Source of the DNA: Emiliania huxleyi CCMP1516 | Taxonomy: Eukaryota > Haptophyta > Isochrysidales > Noelaerhabdaceae | Direction: 5' to 3' | Assembly: GCF_000372725.1 (NCBI RefSeq) | Contig: NW_005201036.1 | Location: 109,137 to 173,136, forward strand | DNA length: 64,000 bases | In this document: positions 23,955 through 33,664 of the stretch, one piece after another | Numbering within the stretch: the stretch's first letter is position 1 | Layout: each line of letters opens with the position of its first letter | Notes under the pieces: model-generated | What the model saw: the letters and a program-made list of their open reading frames with translations, nothing else | Told to the model about the DNA's origin: nothing | Databases searched by the model: none | Made by a program: the position numbers and the translations under genes

Positions 23955-25415
23955 TGCCGCTCGGCCTCTGAAAGGTTTGGGTGTACGCGTACGACTGGCC
24001 GCGCGTCTGCTTCGGGCACAGCTTCGACTTCTTGTCGTAGCCAAGCTTGTCGAGGAGCAGGTCCTTAGGGTAGTGCTTGTGCGCCGTCTTGACGTTCTGC
24101 GTTCATGACGGCAAAGAGGCCGATGTCGTACAGCGCGAGGATGCACGGGACAGAGCCAAACCAGCTGTCCGCAATCACCACTCGCCCCCGAGACGCGCAC
24201 TTTTCCACCAGCCGCAGGGTGAGCGCGACGCTCCTCCACGGTCCGTCTGAGCCGAGCTTTTCCTTCTGCTCGGCGCACTTTGGCTTTGTCGCCATCGCCT
24301 TCTTCCCCTCCCACACCTCGAACCAGATGAGGATGCCGCAGATCGCGCAGCAAAGGGTGTGGAGCTCGAGTCCTTTGGGTGTCGGCTTGCGCTGCACCAC
24401 CATGAAGCCGGGCATGCCACGTCCCAGCCACTTGACCATGCTCTCATCCAAGCACATGACCCAGCCGCACGTCACTGCCGCGAAGAAGGCGTCGCGCAGG
24501 GTATCCCAAAACTTGCGGGTCGCATTGAACGGGTCGCTGCTTGAACCGTAGGTTGGCAGCTCGAAGCACGCTTGCATCTGCTTGAACCAAAAGATTCCTC
24601 GCTGCGCGCCGGGGTGACCAATCCCAAGCCACGTCTTCAAGTCGTAGGTCGGGCCGAAGCCGTCGCTTGGCTCGTCAGCAAAGAACTGCTCGCCCCCCCA
24701 CCGTGAAGAAGGCGAGCATGTACATCCAGCATCCGATCCACTGGAGCACGTCATTGGTGGTGACGAACCAGTTCTTGTAGTTGAGGTCGTTGCCCTCGGT
24801 CCACCGCGCCCGGCCGTTCGCCTGCATCTGCTCGGCGAGCTCGCCAATGTACTCCATCGGGAGGAAGTGCTTGGCGTAGTCGAGGAGCGACGACGCGGGG
24901 TTGAGCTGTTCCAGCCGCGGGCCAAAGTCGTCTCCACCCTCCCTGTCGCGCGCGCAGAACTGGCGGAGGTCGTTCTCCTTCCAGGCAGCGGTGTCGCCGT
25001 TCTCCTCGCCGTCGTCGTGCTCCTCGGCGAGCTCGCAGTCGCTGTCGTCGCTCTCCTCGAGGTCAGGAATGCGCGCGCCGTCAGGCTGCTCGTCGTCGTC
25101 GGGCTCACCCGCAGCAGCAGGTGCAGCCGCCGCAGGAGCCTCCGCAGCGGCTGGGGCGGCTCTGCCGCCGCGCCGATACGGCGGGAGGAGCTCGACACCG
25201 AGCTGGGGGCCGACCCGGTCGGTGTCGTCGTCGGCGGTTCCAAGCTCCGCTTGCACGACCGGCGGCGGCAACGTGCTTGGGCCAGCTGCACCTGGGGCCG
25301 GCGCCCGCTGGAACCTTCCGGTAGATGCTGCCGCGAGTAGTATCGCCGCCGGGCTCGGCGCCGCCGCGGCGGCAGCGGGCTTCTTTCCCTTTGCCTTTGC
25401 AGCCTTTGGGGGCAT
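23955..25415 (-). pseudogene. piggyBac-type transposase (DDE_Tnp_1_7), frameshifted
   Basis: Start ATG at 25415. The N-terminal 240 residues are Ala/Pro-rich then acidic (EESDDSDCELAEEHDD), followed by the family core: ARWTEGNDLNYKNWF, YDLKTWLGIGHPG, VMCLDESMVKWLGRGMPGF (first catalytic Asp), GLELHTLCC, IWFEVWEGKK, VVIADSWFGSV (second Asp), and NVKTAHKHYPKDLLLDKLG. One frameshift lies in a C-run near 24691-24699 and a second near 24100, and the C-terminal zinc-finger region is absent, so the gene cannot make a complete enzyme as sequenced. The poly-C shift could be a sequencing error; two shifts plus truncation favour real decay. Its TTAA-flanked ends were not identified. Confidence 0.85.
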
Positions 25416-26051
25416 CTGACGCTCGACTCGACCGGTCGGTCACGGGCGCAGTCAAAGCTGTCACGGGTCAGCGAGTCAACGACATGGTGACGACACGATC
25501 GAAGGCGAAGCATGAAGCCCCGCAAGGCGCTGCCGCGCCTCAAGGCGCGCCTCTGCCGCACGCGCTCACATCATGCACCGCGCGCCGCCGAGCAGGACGT
25601 GCCGTCCGTTTCAGTCCATCGCCCCATTCGCCCGCCGACAACAGTTGAGCATGATCTCCGCCATTGCTCCGTTTCTTTTTTCACGCCTTCACGCGCGCGC
25701 AGGCGCCCCCGACTGTACTGAGCGCACCCCCCACCGTCCCCTGCCAGGCCCAAGCACGCCGCAGGCTCCGGTGAGGCCGCCTGGGGAGCGCAGGAGGTCT
25801 CCCCGCCTCCGCGACCCAGTGCACGATACGCCAGGCGTACACAAGTCCAAGAACAAGCCCCGGCCGCCGCGGTGGAGCTCCTACACCGACTCCGACGGTG
25901 ACCACCACCCCTCCCCGGTCTTTTAGGGAGCGGGTCCGCTCCAGTCCAGGTCTGCCCTGTGTCTAGGGAGCTGTGGGCGGGGGCTAGGGGCCATTGCAGG
26001 CGCGGGGCGGGGACAGTTACTTCTCAAAGTAAGTAGTTACTTCAGGAAGTA
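25416..26051. other. Intergenic, mobile-element island
   Basis: A 117-codon frame at 25573-25926 (+) is Pro/Arg-rich with no family signal and is not called. The last 50 bp before the long direct repeat contain AAGTAAGTAGTTACTTC, a small inverted repeat. Confidence 0.4.
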
Positions 26052-26823
26052 CAGGCCTTGTCAGGTTCTCGCTCATCCACCCACCCTCCTCGACCTTCCC
26101 GACGATACCAGCGGGCCCGCCTCCACCTAGAAGACTGGTGCTGGGGGGTGGGTGTTCCCTGCTTCCGGCTACTGCATATACCTGAGCTAGGGCCTGAGAG
26201 GCCTCGCTGGAGCCGAGGCATAGCGGCGTGATTTCGGACCTCCACCACCCTCGTCATGTCCCGGGCTGTGTGGCCTCAACCCTAGCCGGCCCGCTGTTCC
26301 TAGGGTTGCGCGAGCTGTCCGAAGCTGTCACAGCTAGGGTTGCAAGACCTCAAAAGCCGGCCATCCACCACCCGAAAATGGCCGCCCTCCCCTCCAGAGC
26401 GCCGCCACAGCCGTCGTGCAAAACGGCCCAACCACCGACACGACCGCCACCGTCCGGCGGCAAGGCATACGCTCTGAGGCCGTAGAATGGGTACGGCTGC
26501 ATCTAGCTCTTTGCGCGGGTCAAGTGTACCTGGTCTCCCCTTGATGGTCCTAGGCGGGCTTCTTCACAGGAGTCGATCTTGGAGAGGGGCAGTGCTCACT
26601 CTGCACTCTCTGGTCGGCCTGCTGTATCGACCCGTCGTGGCTTCACATCTACCTCGTGCCAGCGGCTCTCCTCGGCACCAGAGCGCTCCATCGAACGCCA
26701 GAGCCTGTCCTGGGGCGGGTCCCCACGCCCTTACAATCATACGCATAAAAAAAACCGGACTCAATCGATTGTACTGCGGTGGTGTGAGTGAATGCACCAT
26801 GAGCAAAAACCTGACTTGGCCTG
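26052..26823 (+). repeat. 772-bp long direct repeat, left copy
   Basis: Runs from CAGGCCTTGTCAGG to ACTTGGCCTG; to the eye identical to 31135-31906, including two shared open frames with the same translations. The ends CAGGCC / GGCCTG are inverted to each other. The copies bracket 4,311 bp, so they could be LTRs of an element or a duplicated flank. I found no flanking target duplication and no primer-binding site. Confidence 0.9.
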
Positions 26824-27006
26824 CGTTCAACGCGACCCGAGGGCATCTCCCACACTGCCGCACGCTAGCTACACTCACGATCCCCACAGGACATTCGGTT
26901 ACTCCAGCGGGCCGGGACGGGTGTCCCCCGTCGGGAACTGCCTGCCCTGTCATCAAGAGCGCTATTTAAAAGGTGATCAGCGCTGTGGCACCTTCTTTCC
27001 GTTGCC

Positions 27007-27546
27007 TCACCAGCTCTTTCGTGCCGTCCCCGCACGGCAGGGCTTCGCGTGGAAAATCACATCCTCGCGATTCTCGGGCTTTGGCTGCCAGCGGATGTGG
27101 CTGGCGCAAATACACTCCGAATTACCGCATATGTGAGTAGCCTCGTGGTCTTTGCTCGGCGGAGGCCCGTGGACAGCCGCACATATCCAGCGGTGCAGTC
27201 GGACTATGCGAAGGCGGCCTGACCCTGTGCGCGGCCAAGTCAAGTCTTTCCGCGTCTTCTTCATGCCTGACGGCGGGTGGGTGCGCCGTCCTTGCACGCG
27301 TATGTAGGAGCGCTTGCCGTACCGCTCCTTGCTCTTCCAGACAACAAAGGATCCTGCAGCTTTGGCCGCATCTGGGATCACACACGAGTCGGTGAGGCGC
27401 GTGCCGCCCTTGATCGAGTCGAGGCTCATCGCCCGATCCAGCAGAGCGCCGCCCCCGGTGACCCAGCCGAGCACCGCACGGAGGGTGTCTGCGGCGGGAA
27501 AGCCTTTGGCATCGAGCAGGCGTACGCGGCGTGCGCCGCGTGCCAT
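27007..27546 (-). CDS. HNH endonuclease, mobile-element associated
   Basis: ATG at 27546, 179 residues, single exon, stop at 27007. The C-terminal third carries an HNH/zinc-finger nuclease motif: LHRWICAAVHGPPP, then HEATHICGNSECICASHIRW and QPKPENR, i.e. the His-Cys-Cys-His arrangement of HNH_3-type homing and phage endonucleases. The middle (VVWKSKERYGKRSYIRVQG) is basic and may bind DNA. It is divergent from the transposase gene, with 104 bp between starts, so the two probably share a regulatory region and belong to one mobile unit. Role inferred: single- or double-strand nicking of target DNA to assist transposition or homing. It appears intact. Confidence 0.75.
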   Translation of the reverse strand: MARGARRVRLLDAKGFPAADTLRAVLGWVTGGGALLDRAMSLDSIKGGTRLTDSCVIPDAAKAAGSFVVWKSKERYGKRSYIRVQGRRTHPPSGMKKTRKDLTWPRTGSGRLRIVRLHRWICAAVHGPPPSKDHEATHICGNSECICASHIRWQPKPENREDVIFHAKPCRAGTARKSW

Positions 27547-27650
27547 CTACACGGTGTTTAAAAGCGGCGATCGCGGATATTCGAAGCTCGTTTTCTTTTT
27601 CTCGCTACGGCGTGTCACTGGTGACGAACCCCTGCTCCTTGGTGCTCTCG

Positions 27651-28973
27651 ATGGCTGCGAAGCGGCGGCGGCTCGACATGGAGTCTCTGGCGCTCGAAGA
27701 GAGCGTTCAAAAGCGCATTGCTGCGTCGTATCTGATCAACTTTCGAGAGTACAGTCCGGCCGAAGCCGCCGCGGCCACCGGCTACACGCGAGCATCAGAT
27801 GCAGCACTTTGGGCAAAGCGCCTGCGCTCTGCGTGCACGCCATACAAGCAATGGGGTAAGAGGCGCGGCCCTGCGCCCATCATGACCGAGCAGGACGCGG
27901 ATGCGCTGGGCGAGGCGCTCTATGACGATCCAATGGGCACGGGCGTCGGCCGCGTGGCGTCCACTCTCAACATGCCTGACGTGAGCACGTCCACTTTATA
28001 CCGCGGGCTGATTGCGCACGATTGGCGCGTTCAGCCGCCCGTGGGCGACCTTGGGCTGGAGAATGACGCGCCAAGAAGGCAGATACGTCTCGAATTCTGC
28101 AAGAGGGCCGCTCGACGCTCGCTTCACGTGAAGGGAACCTTCTCCGACTCAAAGTACTTTGGTGGCGGCGGCTCTTTTGTGCCAAATCCCTACGGCAAGA
28201 AGTGGGCGCGAGACGGCAAGCCCCGGTGCATAGATCTACGCAAAGCGTCCTTCAAACAGCACGTGTACGCCGCCATCACGCCGTACGGCGCGTCCGACAT
28301 CTACTTTGCTACCGGGACTACCGGCATCGCGCACGGCTACTTGAAGGAGCGCAACGTGAAGAAGTCCGCGCTGAAGGCGGCCGCCCAGGCACTTGGCCTC
28401 GACGTGTCGGGAACAAAGGCCTCGATCATGGAGCGCCTCTTGCAGCATGCGGGCGGCGATCCGGACAACCCCAGCCTCGTCGCCCATCTGGGCTCACGCC
28501 CCATCCGGCCGGGCGTCGGAAACGAGGAATATGTGGATATTTTGCTTGGCCACGGACCGTACAGTGGCCAGAAGGGGCTCCTGCGGGATTGCCAGGATAG
28601 ATTTGCGGGGACTCGGTACGCAGACAGCTGGTGGTGGCAGCAGGATGGCGCGAGCGTGCACACGCAAGGCCACACCGCGAGGGGCGAGGCGACGGCCGAG
28701 GCGATCAAGTCGGTGGCGCCGAACCAAACCACGGACTGGCCGTCACGGTCGCCTGATTTGTCGTTGATTGAAAGCACTTGGGCATACGCCGAGCGGCTGC
28801 TGTGGACCGATTACAGAGACCAGTGGACCGACGCGGCTTCGATGCGCGAGGCGCTGAAGAAGCTCTGGCGTGAGCGCATCACGCCAGAGTACTGTAAGAA
28901 CTTGTTCGGCTCGTGGGAGGGGCGGCGGCGGGGGTGTATCGAGGTGGGCGGCGGGAAAGTGAAGGGGCGTTAG
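27651..28973 (+). CDS. Tc1/IS630-type DDE transposase with internal SAP domain
   Basis: ATG at 27651 (an earlier in-frame GTG at 27531 would overlap the HNH gene start); 440 residues, one exon, intact. Order: helix-turn-helix-like N-terminus (YSPAEAAAATGYTRASDAALW), a middle region (GTGVGRVASTLNM), then the DDE_3 core with FSDSKYFGGGG (first Asp), DGASVHTQGH (second Asp), WPSRSPDLSLIESTWAYAERLL (third acidic residue, the typical 'wPprSPDLnpiE' block). Between the first and second Asp is an insert, KKSALKAAAQALGLDVSGTKASIMERL, a clear SAP DNA-binding motif. A SAP domain inside the catalytic fold is unusual for this superfamily. Retained open frame suggests recent activity. Confidence 0.88.
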   Translation: MAAKRRRLDMESLALEESVQKRIAASYLINFREYSPAEAAAATGYTRASDAALWAKRLRSACTPYKQWGKRRGPAPIMTEQDADALGEALYDDPMGTGVGRVASTLNMPDVSTSTLYRGLIAHDWRVQPPVGDLGLENDAPRRQIRLEFCKRAARRSLHVKGTFSDSKYFGGGGSFVPNPYGKKWARDGKPRCIDLRKASFKQHVYAAITPYGASDIYFATGTTGIAHGYLKERNVKKSALKAAAQALGLDVSGTKASIMERLLQHAGGDPDNPSLVAHLGSRPIRPGVGNEEYVDILLGHGPYSGQKGLLRDCQDRFAGTRYADSWWWQQDGASVHTQGHTARGEATAEAIKSVAPNQTTDWPSRSPDLSLIESTWAYAERLLWTDYRDQWTDAASMREALKKLWRERITPEYCKNLFGSWEGRRRGCIEVGGGKVKGR

Positions 28974-29066
28974 TGTGATTCACGCATGCTCTCATGACAG
29001 CTGTAAAAATTCCGCCTCCCATGGTATGCGACAGCAAGAGCGATGTGTGTTCTGCCGCCTCACCAG

Positions 29067-30770
29067 TGACCGAGCGGGGGGCCGAGGGGCGGAGAGCTCA
29101 AGGTGGCGACGGAGCGCCGACGGCGGCGATGGTTGCGCTTTCGGATCAAAGCTGCGGCATGTGTGCTGGAGAGGGGGCGCCTCCCGTCCACCGGGTGCGA
29201 TCCGGGTCGGCTATCGACTCGCTCTTGCGTCGCGGCGCTTTGCTACGGTGCTTGGCGGGAGTCAGGGTGCGACGCCGAGCCCTCTCGCTCTGAGCGTCGA
29301 GGATCGGAGTCAAGCCTGACGGTTCACGCTCTCTCCTCCCGCACAGAGTTCGCATTTACGGCCGTGGCGCCGCTACTACCCACCATGACGACGGTGGGGT
29401 CGGGGGTGGCGATCGGTAGTCCGGCCATCTCGAGTGCTGGTGGCGGCCGATCCGGTCTCGAGGGGCCGAGAGCTCAAGGTGGCGACGGAGCGCCGACGGC
29501 GGCGATGCGCTTTCGGATCAAAGCTGCGGCATGTGTGTTGGAGAAGGGGCGCCTCCCGTCCACCGGGTGCGATCCGGGTCGGCTATCGACTCGCTCTTGC
29601 GTCGCGGCGCTTTGCTACGGTGCTTGGCGGGAGTCAGGGTGCGACGCCGAGCCCTCTCGCTCTGACCGTCGAGGATCGGAGTCAAGCCTGACGGTTCACG
29701 CTCTCTCCTCCTTCACAGAGTTCGCATTCACGGCCGTGGCGCCGCTACTACCCACCATGACGACGGTGGGGTCGGGGGTGGCGATCGGTAGTCCGGCGAT
29801 CTCGAGTGCTGGTGGCAGCCGATCCGGGCTCGAGCGGGGCGGAGAGCTCAAGGTGGCGACGGAGCGCCGACGGCGGCGATGCGCTTTCGGATCAAAGCTG
29901 CGGCATGTGTGCTGGAGAGGGGGCGCCTCCCGTCCACCGGGTGCGATCCGGGTCGGCTATCGACTCGCTCTTGCGTCACGGCTCTGTTGCTACGGTGCTT
30001 GGCGGGAGTCAGGGTGTGGGACGCCGAGCCCTCTCGCTCTGAGCGTCGAGGCTCGGAGTCAAGACTGACGGTTCACGCTCTCTCCGCCCGCGCAGTGTTC
30101 GCATTCACGGCCGTGGCGCCGCTACTACCCACCATGACGACGGTGGGGTCGGGGGTGGCGATCGGTAGTCCGGCGATCTCGAGTGCTGGTGGCGGCCGAT
30201 CCGGGCTCGAGCGGGGCCGAGAGCTCAAGGTGGCGACGGAGCGCCGACGGCGGCGATGCGCTTTCGGATCAAAGCTGCGGCATGTGTGCTGGAGAGGGGG
30301 CGCCTCCCGTCCACCGGGTGCGATCCGGGTCGGCTATCGACTCGCTCTTGCGTCACGGCTCTGTTGCTACGGTGCTTGGCGGGAGTCAGGGTGCGACGCC
30401 GAGCCCTCTCGCTCTGACCGTCGAGGCTCGGAGTGAAGACTGAGGATTTACGCTCTCTCCTCCCGCGCAGTGTTCGCATTCACGGCCGTGGCGCTGCCAC
30501 TACCCACCATGACGACGGCGGGGTCGGGGGTGGCGATCGGTAGTCCGGCCATCTCGAGTGCTGGTGGCGGCCGATCCGGGCTCGAGCGGGGCCGAGAGCT
30601 CAAGGTGGCGACGGAGCGCCGACGGCGGCGATGCGCTTTCGGATCAAAGCTGCGGCATGTGTGCTGGAGAGGGGGCGCCTCCCGTCCACCGGGTGCGATC
30701 CGGGTCGGCTGTCGACTCGCTCTTGCGTCACGGCTCTGTTGTCACGGTGCTTCCCTGGAGTCAGGTTGGA
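29067..30770 (+). repeat. Tandem array, about 375-bp unit, 4.5 copies
   Basis: The landmark GAGAGCTCAAGGTGGCGACG recurs at 29092, 29468, 29842, 30219 and 30594, i.e. periods of 376, 374, 377 and 375 bp. Units differ at scattered positions and by small indels; the last degenerates near 30760. Open frames across the array are by-products of its GC content. It lies immediately 3' of the transposase within the segment bounded by the 772-bp repeats. Confidence 0.95.
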
Positions 30771-31134
30771 CGGCCACTCTCGCGGCACCCTTGCACATGG
30801 GCGGCTCCGCTCAGCCCGGGAGAGACGTGCCCCAATCGGCATGCGCGTATTATTCGCACGCCATACGCTACATCCACCGCCACCGGATCGAGCGGCTGCT
30901 TCCACACGCCCTGGAAAGCTCACCTTACGTCCGGCTGCAAAGCTGCCGTTTTCAGTGCGATGACAAGTGGCCGCCACTCTAGATAGGATCTTGCTCTCCC
31001 TGCTCACGAGCTTCTCTTCACTGCGCCACTCTTGGCATGTGGCAAGCACCCGCCCCGGTGGTGCCCCTGGGAGGAAGAAGAAACCGAGACGACTCATGGC
31101 CTGCCGCTGCGAGACCGTTTCTGAAAGTGAAACG
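30771..31134. other. Non-coding segment between satellite and right long repeat
   Basis: No coding or structural signal recognised. Confidence 0.4.
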
Positions 31135-31906
31135 CAGGCCTTGTCAGGTTCTCGCTCATCCACCCACCCTCCTCGACCTTCCCGACGATACCAGCGGGCC
31201 CGCCTCCACCTAGAAGACTGGTGCTGGGGGGTGGGTGTTCCCTGCTTCCGGCTACTGCATATACCTGAGCTAGGGCCTGAGAGGCCTCGCTGGAGCCGAG
31301 GCATAGCGGCGTGATTTCGGACCTCCACCACCCTCGTCATGTCCCGGGCTGTGTGGCCTCAACCCTAGCCGGCCCGCTGTTCCTAGGGTTGCGCGAGCTG
31401 TCCGAAGCTGTCACAGCTAGGGTTGCAAGACCTCAAAAGCCGGCCATCCACCACCCGAAAATGGCCGCCCTCCCCTCCAGAGCGCCGCCACAGCCGTCGT
31501 GCAAAACGGCCCAACCACCGACACGACCGCCACCGTCCGGCGGCAAGGCATACGCTCTGAGGCCGTAGAATGGGTACGGCTGCATCTAGCTCTTTGCGCG
31601 GGTCAAGTGTACCTGGTCTCCCCTTGATGGTCCTAGGCGGGCTTCTTCACAGGAGTCGATCTTGGAGAGGGGCAGTGCTCACTCTGCACTCTCTGGTCGG
31701 CCTGCTGTATCGACCCGTCGTGGCTTCACATCTACCTCGTGCCAGCGGCTCTCCTCGGCACCAGAGCGCTCCATCGAACGCCAGAGCCTGTCCTGGGGCG
31801 GGTCCCCACGCCCTTACAATCATACGCATAAAAAAAACCGGACTCAATCGATTGTACTGCGGTGGTGTGAGTGAATGCACCATGAGCAAAAACCTGACTT
31901 GGCCTG
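31135..31906 (+). repeat. 772-bp long direct repeat, right copy
   Basis: Same sequence as 26052-26823, offset 5,083 bp. After its GGCCTG end the sequence turns directly into the upstream region of the SPX-kinase gene. Confidence 0.9.
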
Positions 31907-31936
31907 TAACTCCTTCAGATAGACACCAACACTCCA

Positions 31937-32082
31937 GAGGGCTGGGATTCGGCGGAGTGAGGTGGGTCATCGCCGACCGAGCGCCTGGTCGTGCGGATCT
32001 TCCCAACACTAGATCTAGGGCTGGGATTCGGCGTGAGTGGCAGGTGGGTCATCGCCGACCGAGCGCCTGGTCGTGCGGTTCA
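31937..32082 (+). repeat. Two copies of a ~60-bp upstream block
   Basis: The block beginning AGGGCTGGGATTCGGCG and ending CGCCTGGTCGTGCGG is repeated with a spacing of about 80 bp, the second copy ending about 22 bp before the SPX-kinase ATG. It could be a promoter-proximal duplication. Confidence 0.8.
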
Positions 32083-32100
32083 GCCCCAAAGAGCTCTACG

Positions 32101-33664
32101 ATGAAGTTCGGGGCCACGCTCAAGGCGCTCGCCGCGAGTGACGCCAACGCTCGAGGCGCCTTCGACTACAAAGGCCTGAAGAAGCGTATCAAGCGGCTCC
32201 GCCTCGAGGAGGACGCCGCGGCGCGGCAGGCCGCACTGCGGGAGATGCATGGCGTCATCGTGGCCGAGGTCTCGCGCGTCAACCAGGAGCTCTCACACCG
32301 GCGGGCAAACCTCGACTGGGTCGGGGGGGGCGTCCTTCCGCTCGAGTCCTCGCCCGGCGCGCAGGCCCTCCGCGAGTTTGCAGAGCTCAACGCGACGGCG
32401 GTGCGCAAGGGCGTCAAGAAGTTGGACAAGGCGCTCACGGACGCGGAGCGGCTCGAGGTGCTCGGCTGGCGCGACTCGAGGCCGGTTCGCATCGCCGATC
32501 CGATGGACGTTTCGCGGTCGGGCGCGACGGTCGGCGGGCTCGTCCGCGTGCTGCAGGACAGCGAGGCGCGAGCGCGGATGCCGCTCGAGGAGCTGGGGCG
32601 CGGCGCCTTTGCGACCGTGCACGCCCTCGCGCCGGGCGTCAAGCTGCACCACAGCGGGAGCTGGGCCGGCGGGGTGGACGCCGAGAAGGGCGGCGCCGGC
32701 CCCTCGGTGGCGATCAAGCACGGTCACTGGAGCTCGCAAGCAGCCTTTGAGAGGGAGGTGGCGCTGCAGCGGGCGGCGGCCGGGGCGGGCGTGGCGCCGT
32801 GCGTCTACTTTTCGCGGTGGCTGGGCGGGCCGCTGGGCAAGAACGGGGTCGTGGGGATGGCGAGGCTCACCTCGCCCTCCTTCTTCCGCTGGCTCTGCTG
32901 GGAGACGAGGGAGCTCGCGTCTGCAAAGGCGCGCGGCGGGTGGCTCATCCACCCGTCCCTCAGCAAGCAGCCGATCGTCTGCACGTGGCGGGCGGAGGCG
33001 AGCCCCCGCCCCCTCTCCGACCCCTTCCCCCCCGCCTCCTCCCAACACGATTTCTCCGTGCTGACGTACAACGTGTGCTGGGAATGTGTGAGCGGCCCTG
33101 CTTCCGACCCGTGCCTCGTTGCGCCCTCCCCGCGCTTAGGCGCGGCGCCTCTTGGCGGTGCTGCGGTCGCTCAACATCGCGCACCGAGACGGGCACGAGA
33201 TGAACCTGATGTTTCACGTGCTGGATGTCAACCACTACGAGCCTCCCACCGCAGACTCCTCCGCCGCCGAGGTGGCCGCCGCCCAGGAGGCCAAGGCGCG
33301 CATCCTCACTGCGATCCGCAAGGGGCCGGGCGCGGCACACGCGCGGCTCTTTGTCATCGACTTTGGGCGCGCAAAGACGGTCCGAGGGCGGCTCGGCTGG
33401 GCGATCGAGTACTTGGTGAGCGGCCGACGGCTGCCCGACCCGGAGCAGCACCGGCAGACCCCGATGCGCGCGCGCCAAACCGGGGAGCAGGGGAAGGGCA
33501 GGGGGGGCGTTTGAGCTGGGCTCTGCATCGTTGTCTGCTCCCTGAGCTGAACGAGCATGCGCATGTGACGGTGTCGCTCGCGGCCTCTGTGTGTCTCGTT
33601 GAAACACATACCTCTGCAGCGGCTCTCTCTGGCTCCGCGCACCTGCGTAGAGCTAAAGCCGTAG
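32101..33664 (+). CDS. SPX domain-protein kinase fusion
   Basis: Exon 1 32101-32928, GC-AG intron (211 nt), exon 2 33140-33415, then a GT donor and a tentative last exon 33620-33664; if exon 2 is read through, the stop is at 33514. Residues 1-155 form an SPX domain (MKFGATLKALAA, FDYKGLKKRIKRL, HGVIVAEVSRVNQEL, LREFAELNATAVRKGVKKLDKAL), which senses inositol pyrophosphates and so phosphate status. A kinase domain follows: GRGAFATVHAL (glycine loop), VAIKHG (catalytic Lys), FEREVAL (helix C Glu), IAHRDGHEMNLM (HRD with Asn) and FVIDFGRA (DFG). All catalytic residues are present. I know no well-described SPX-kinase, so a direct link from phosphate sensing to phosphorylation is inference. The kinase C-lobe after DFG looks short; further exons may be missed. 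Confidence 0.8.

Noticed and set aside
29067-30770. CRISPR-like or coding repeat
   Set aside because: The unit is about 375 bp with no spacer structure; its open frames are in different phases from unit to unit.
26052-31906. LTR retrotransposon reading of the 772-bp direct repeats
   Set aside because: No TG...CA ends, no target duplication, no primer-binding site and no reverse transcriptase, integrase or gag between the repeats; recorded as direct repeats only.
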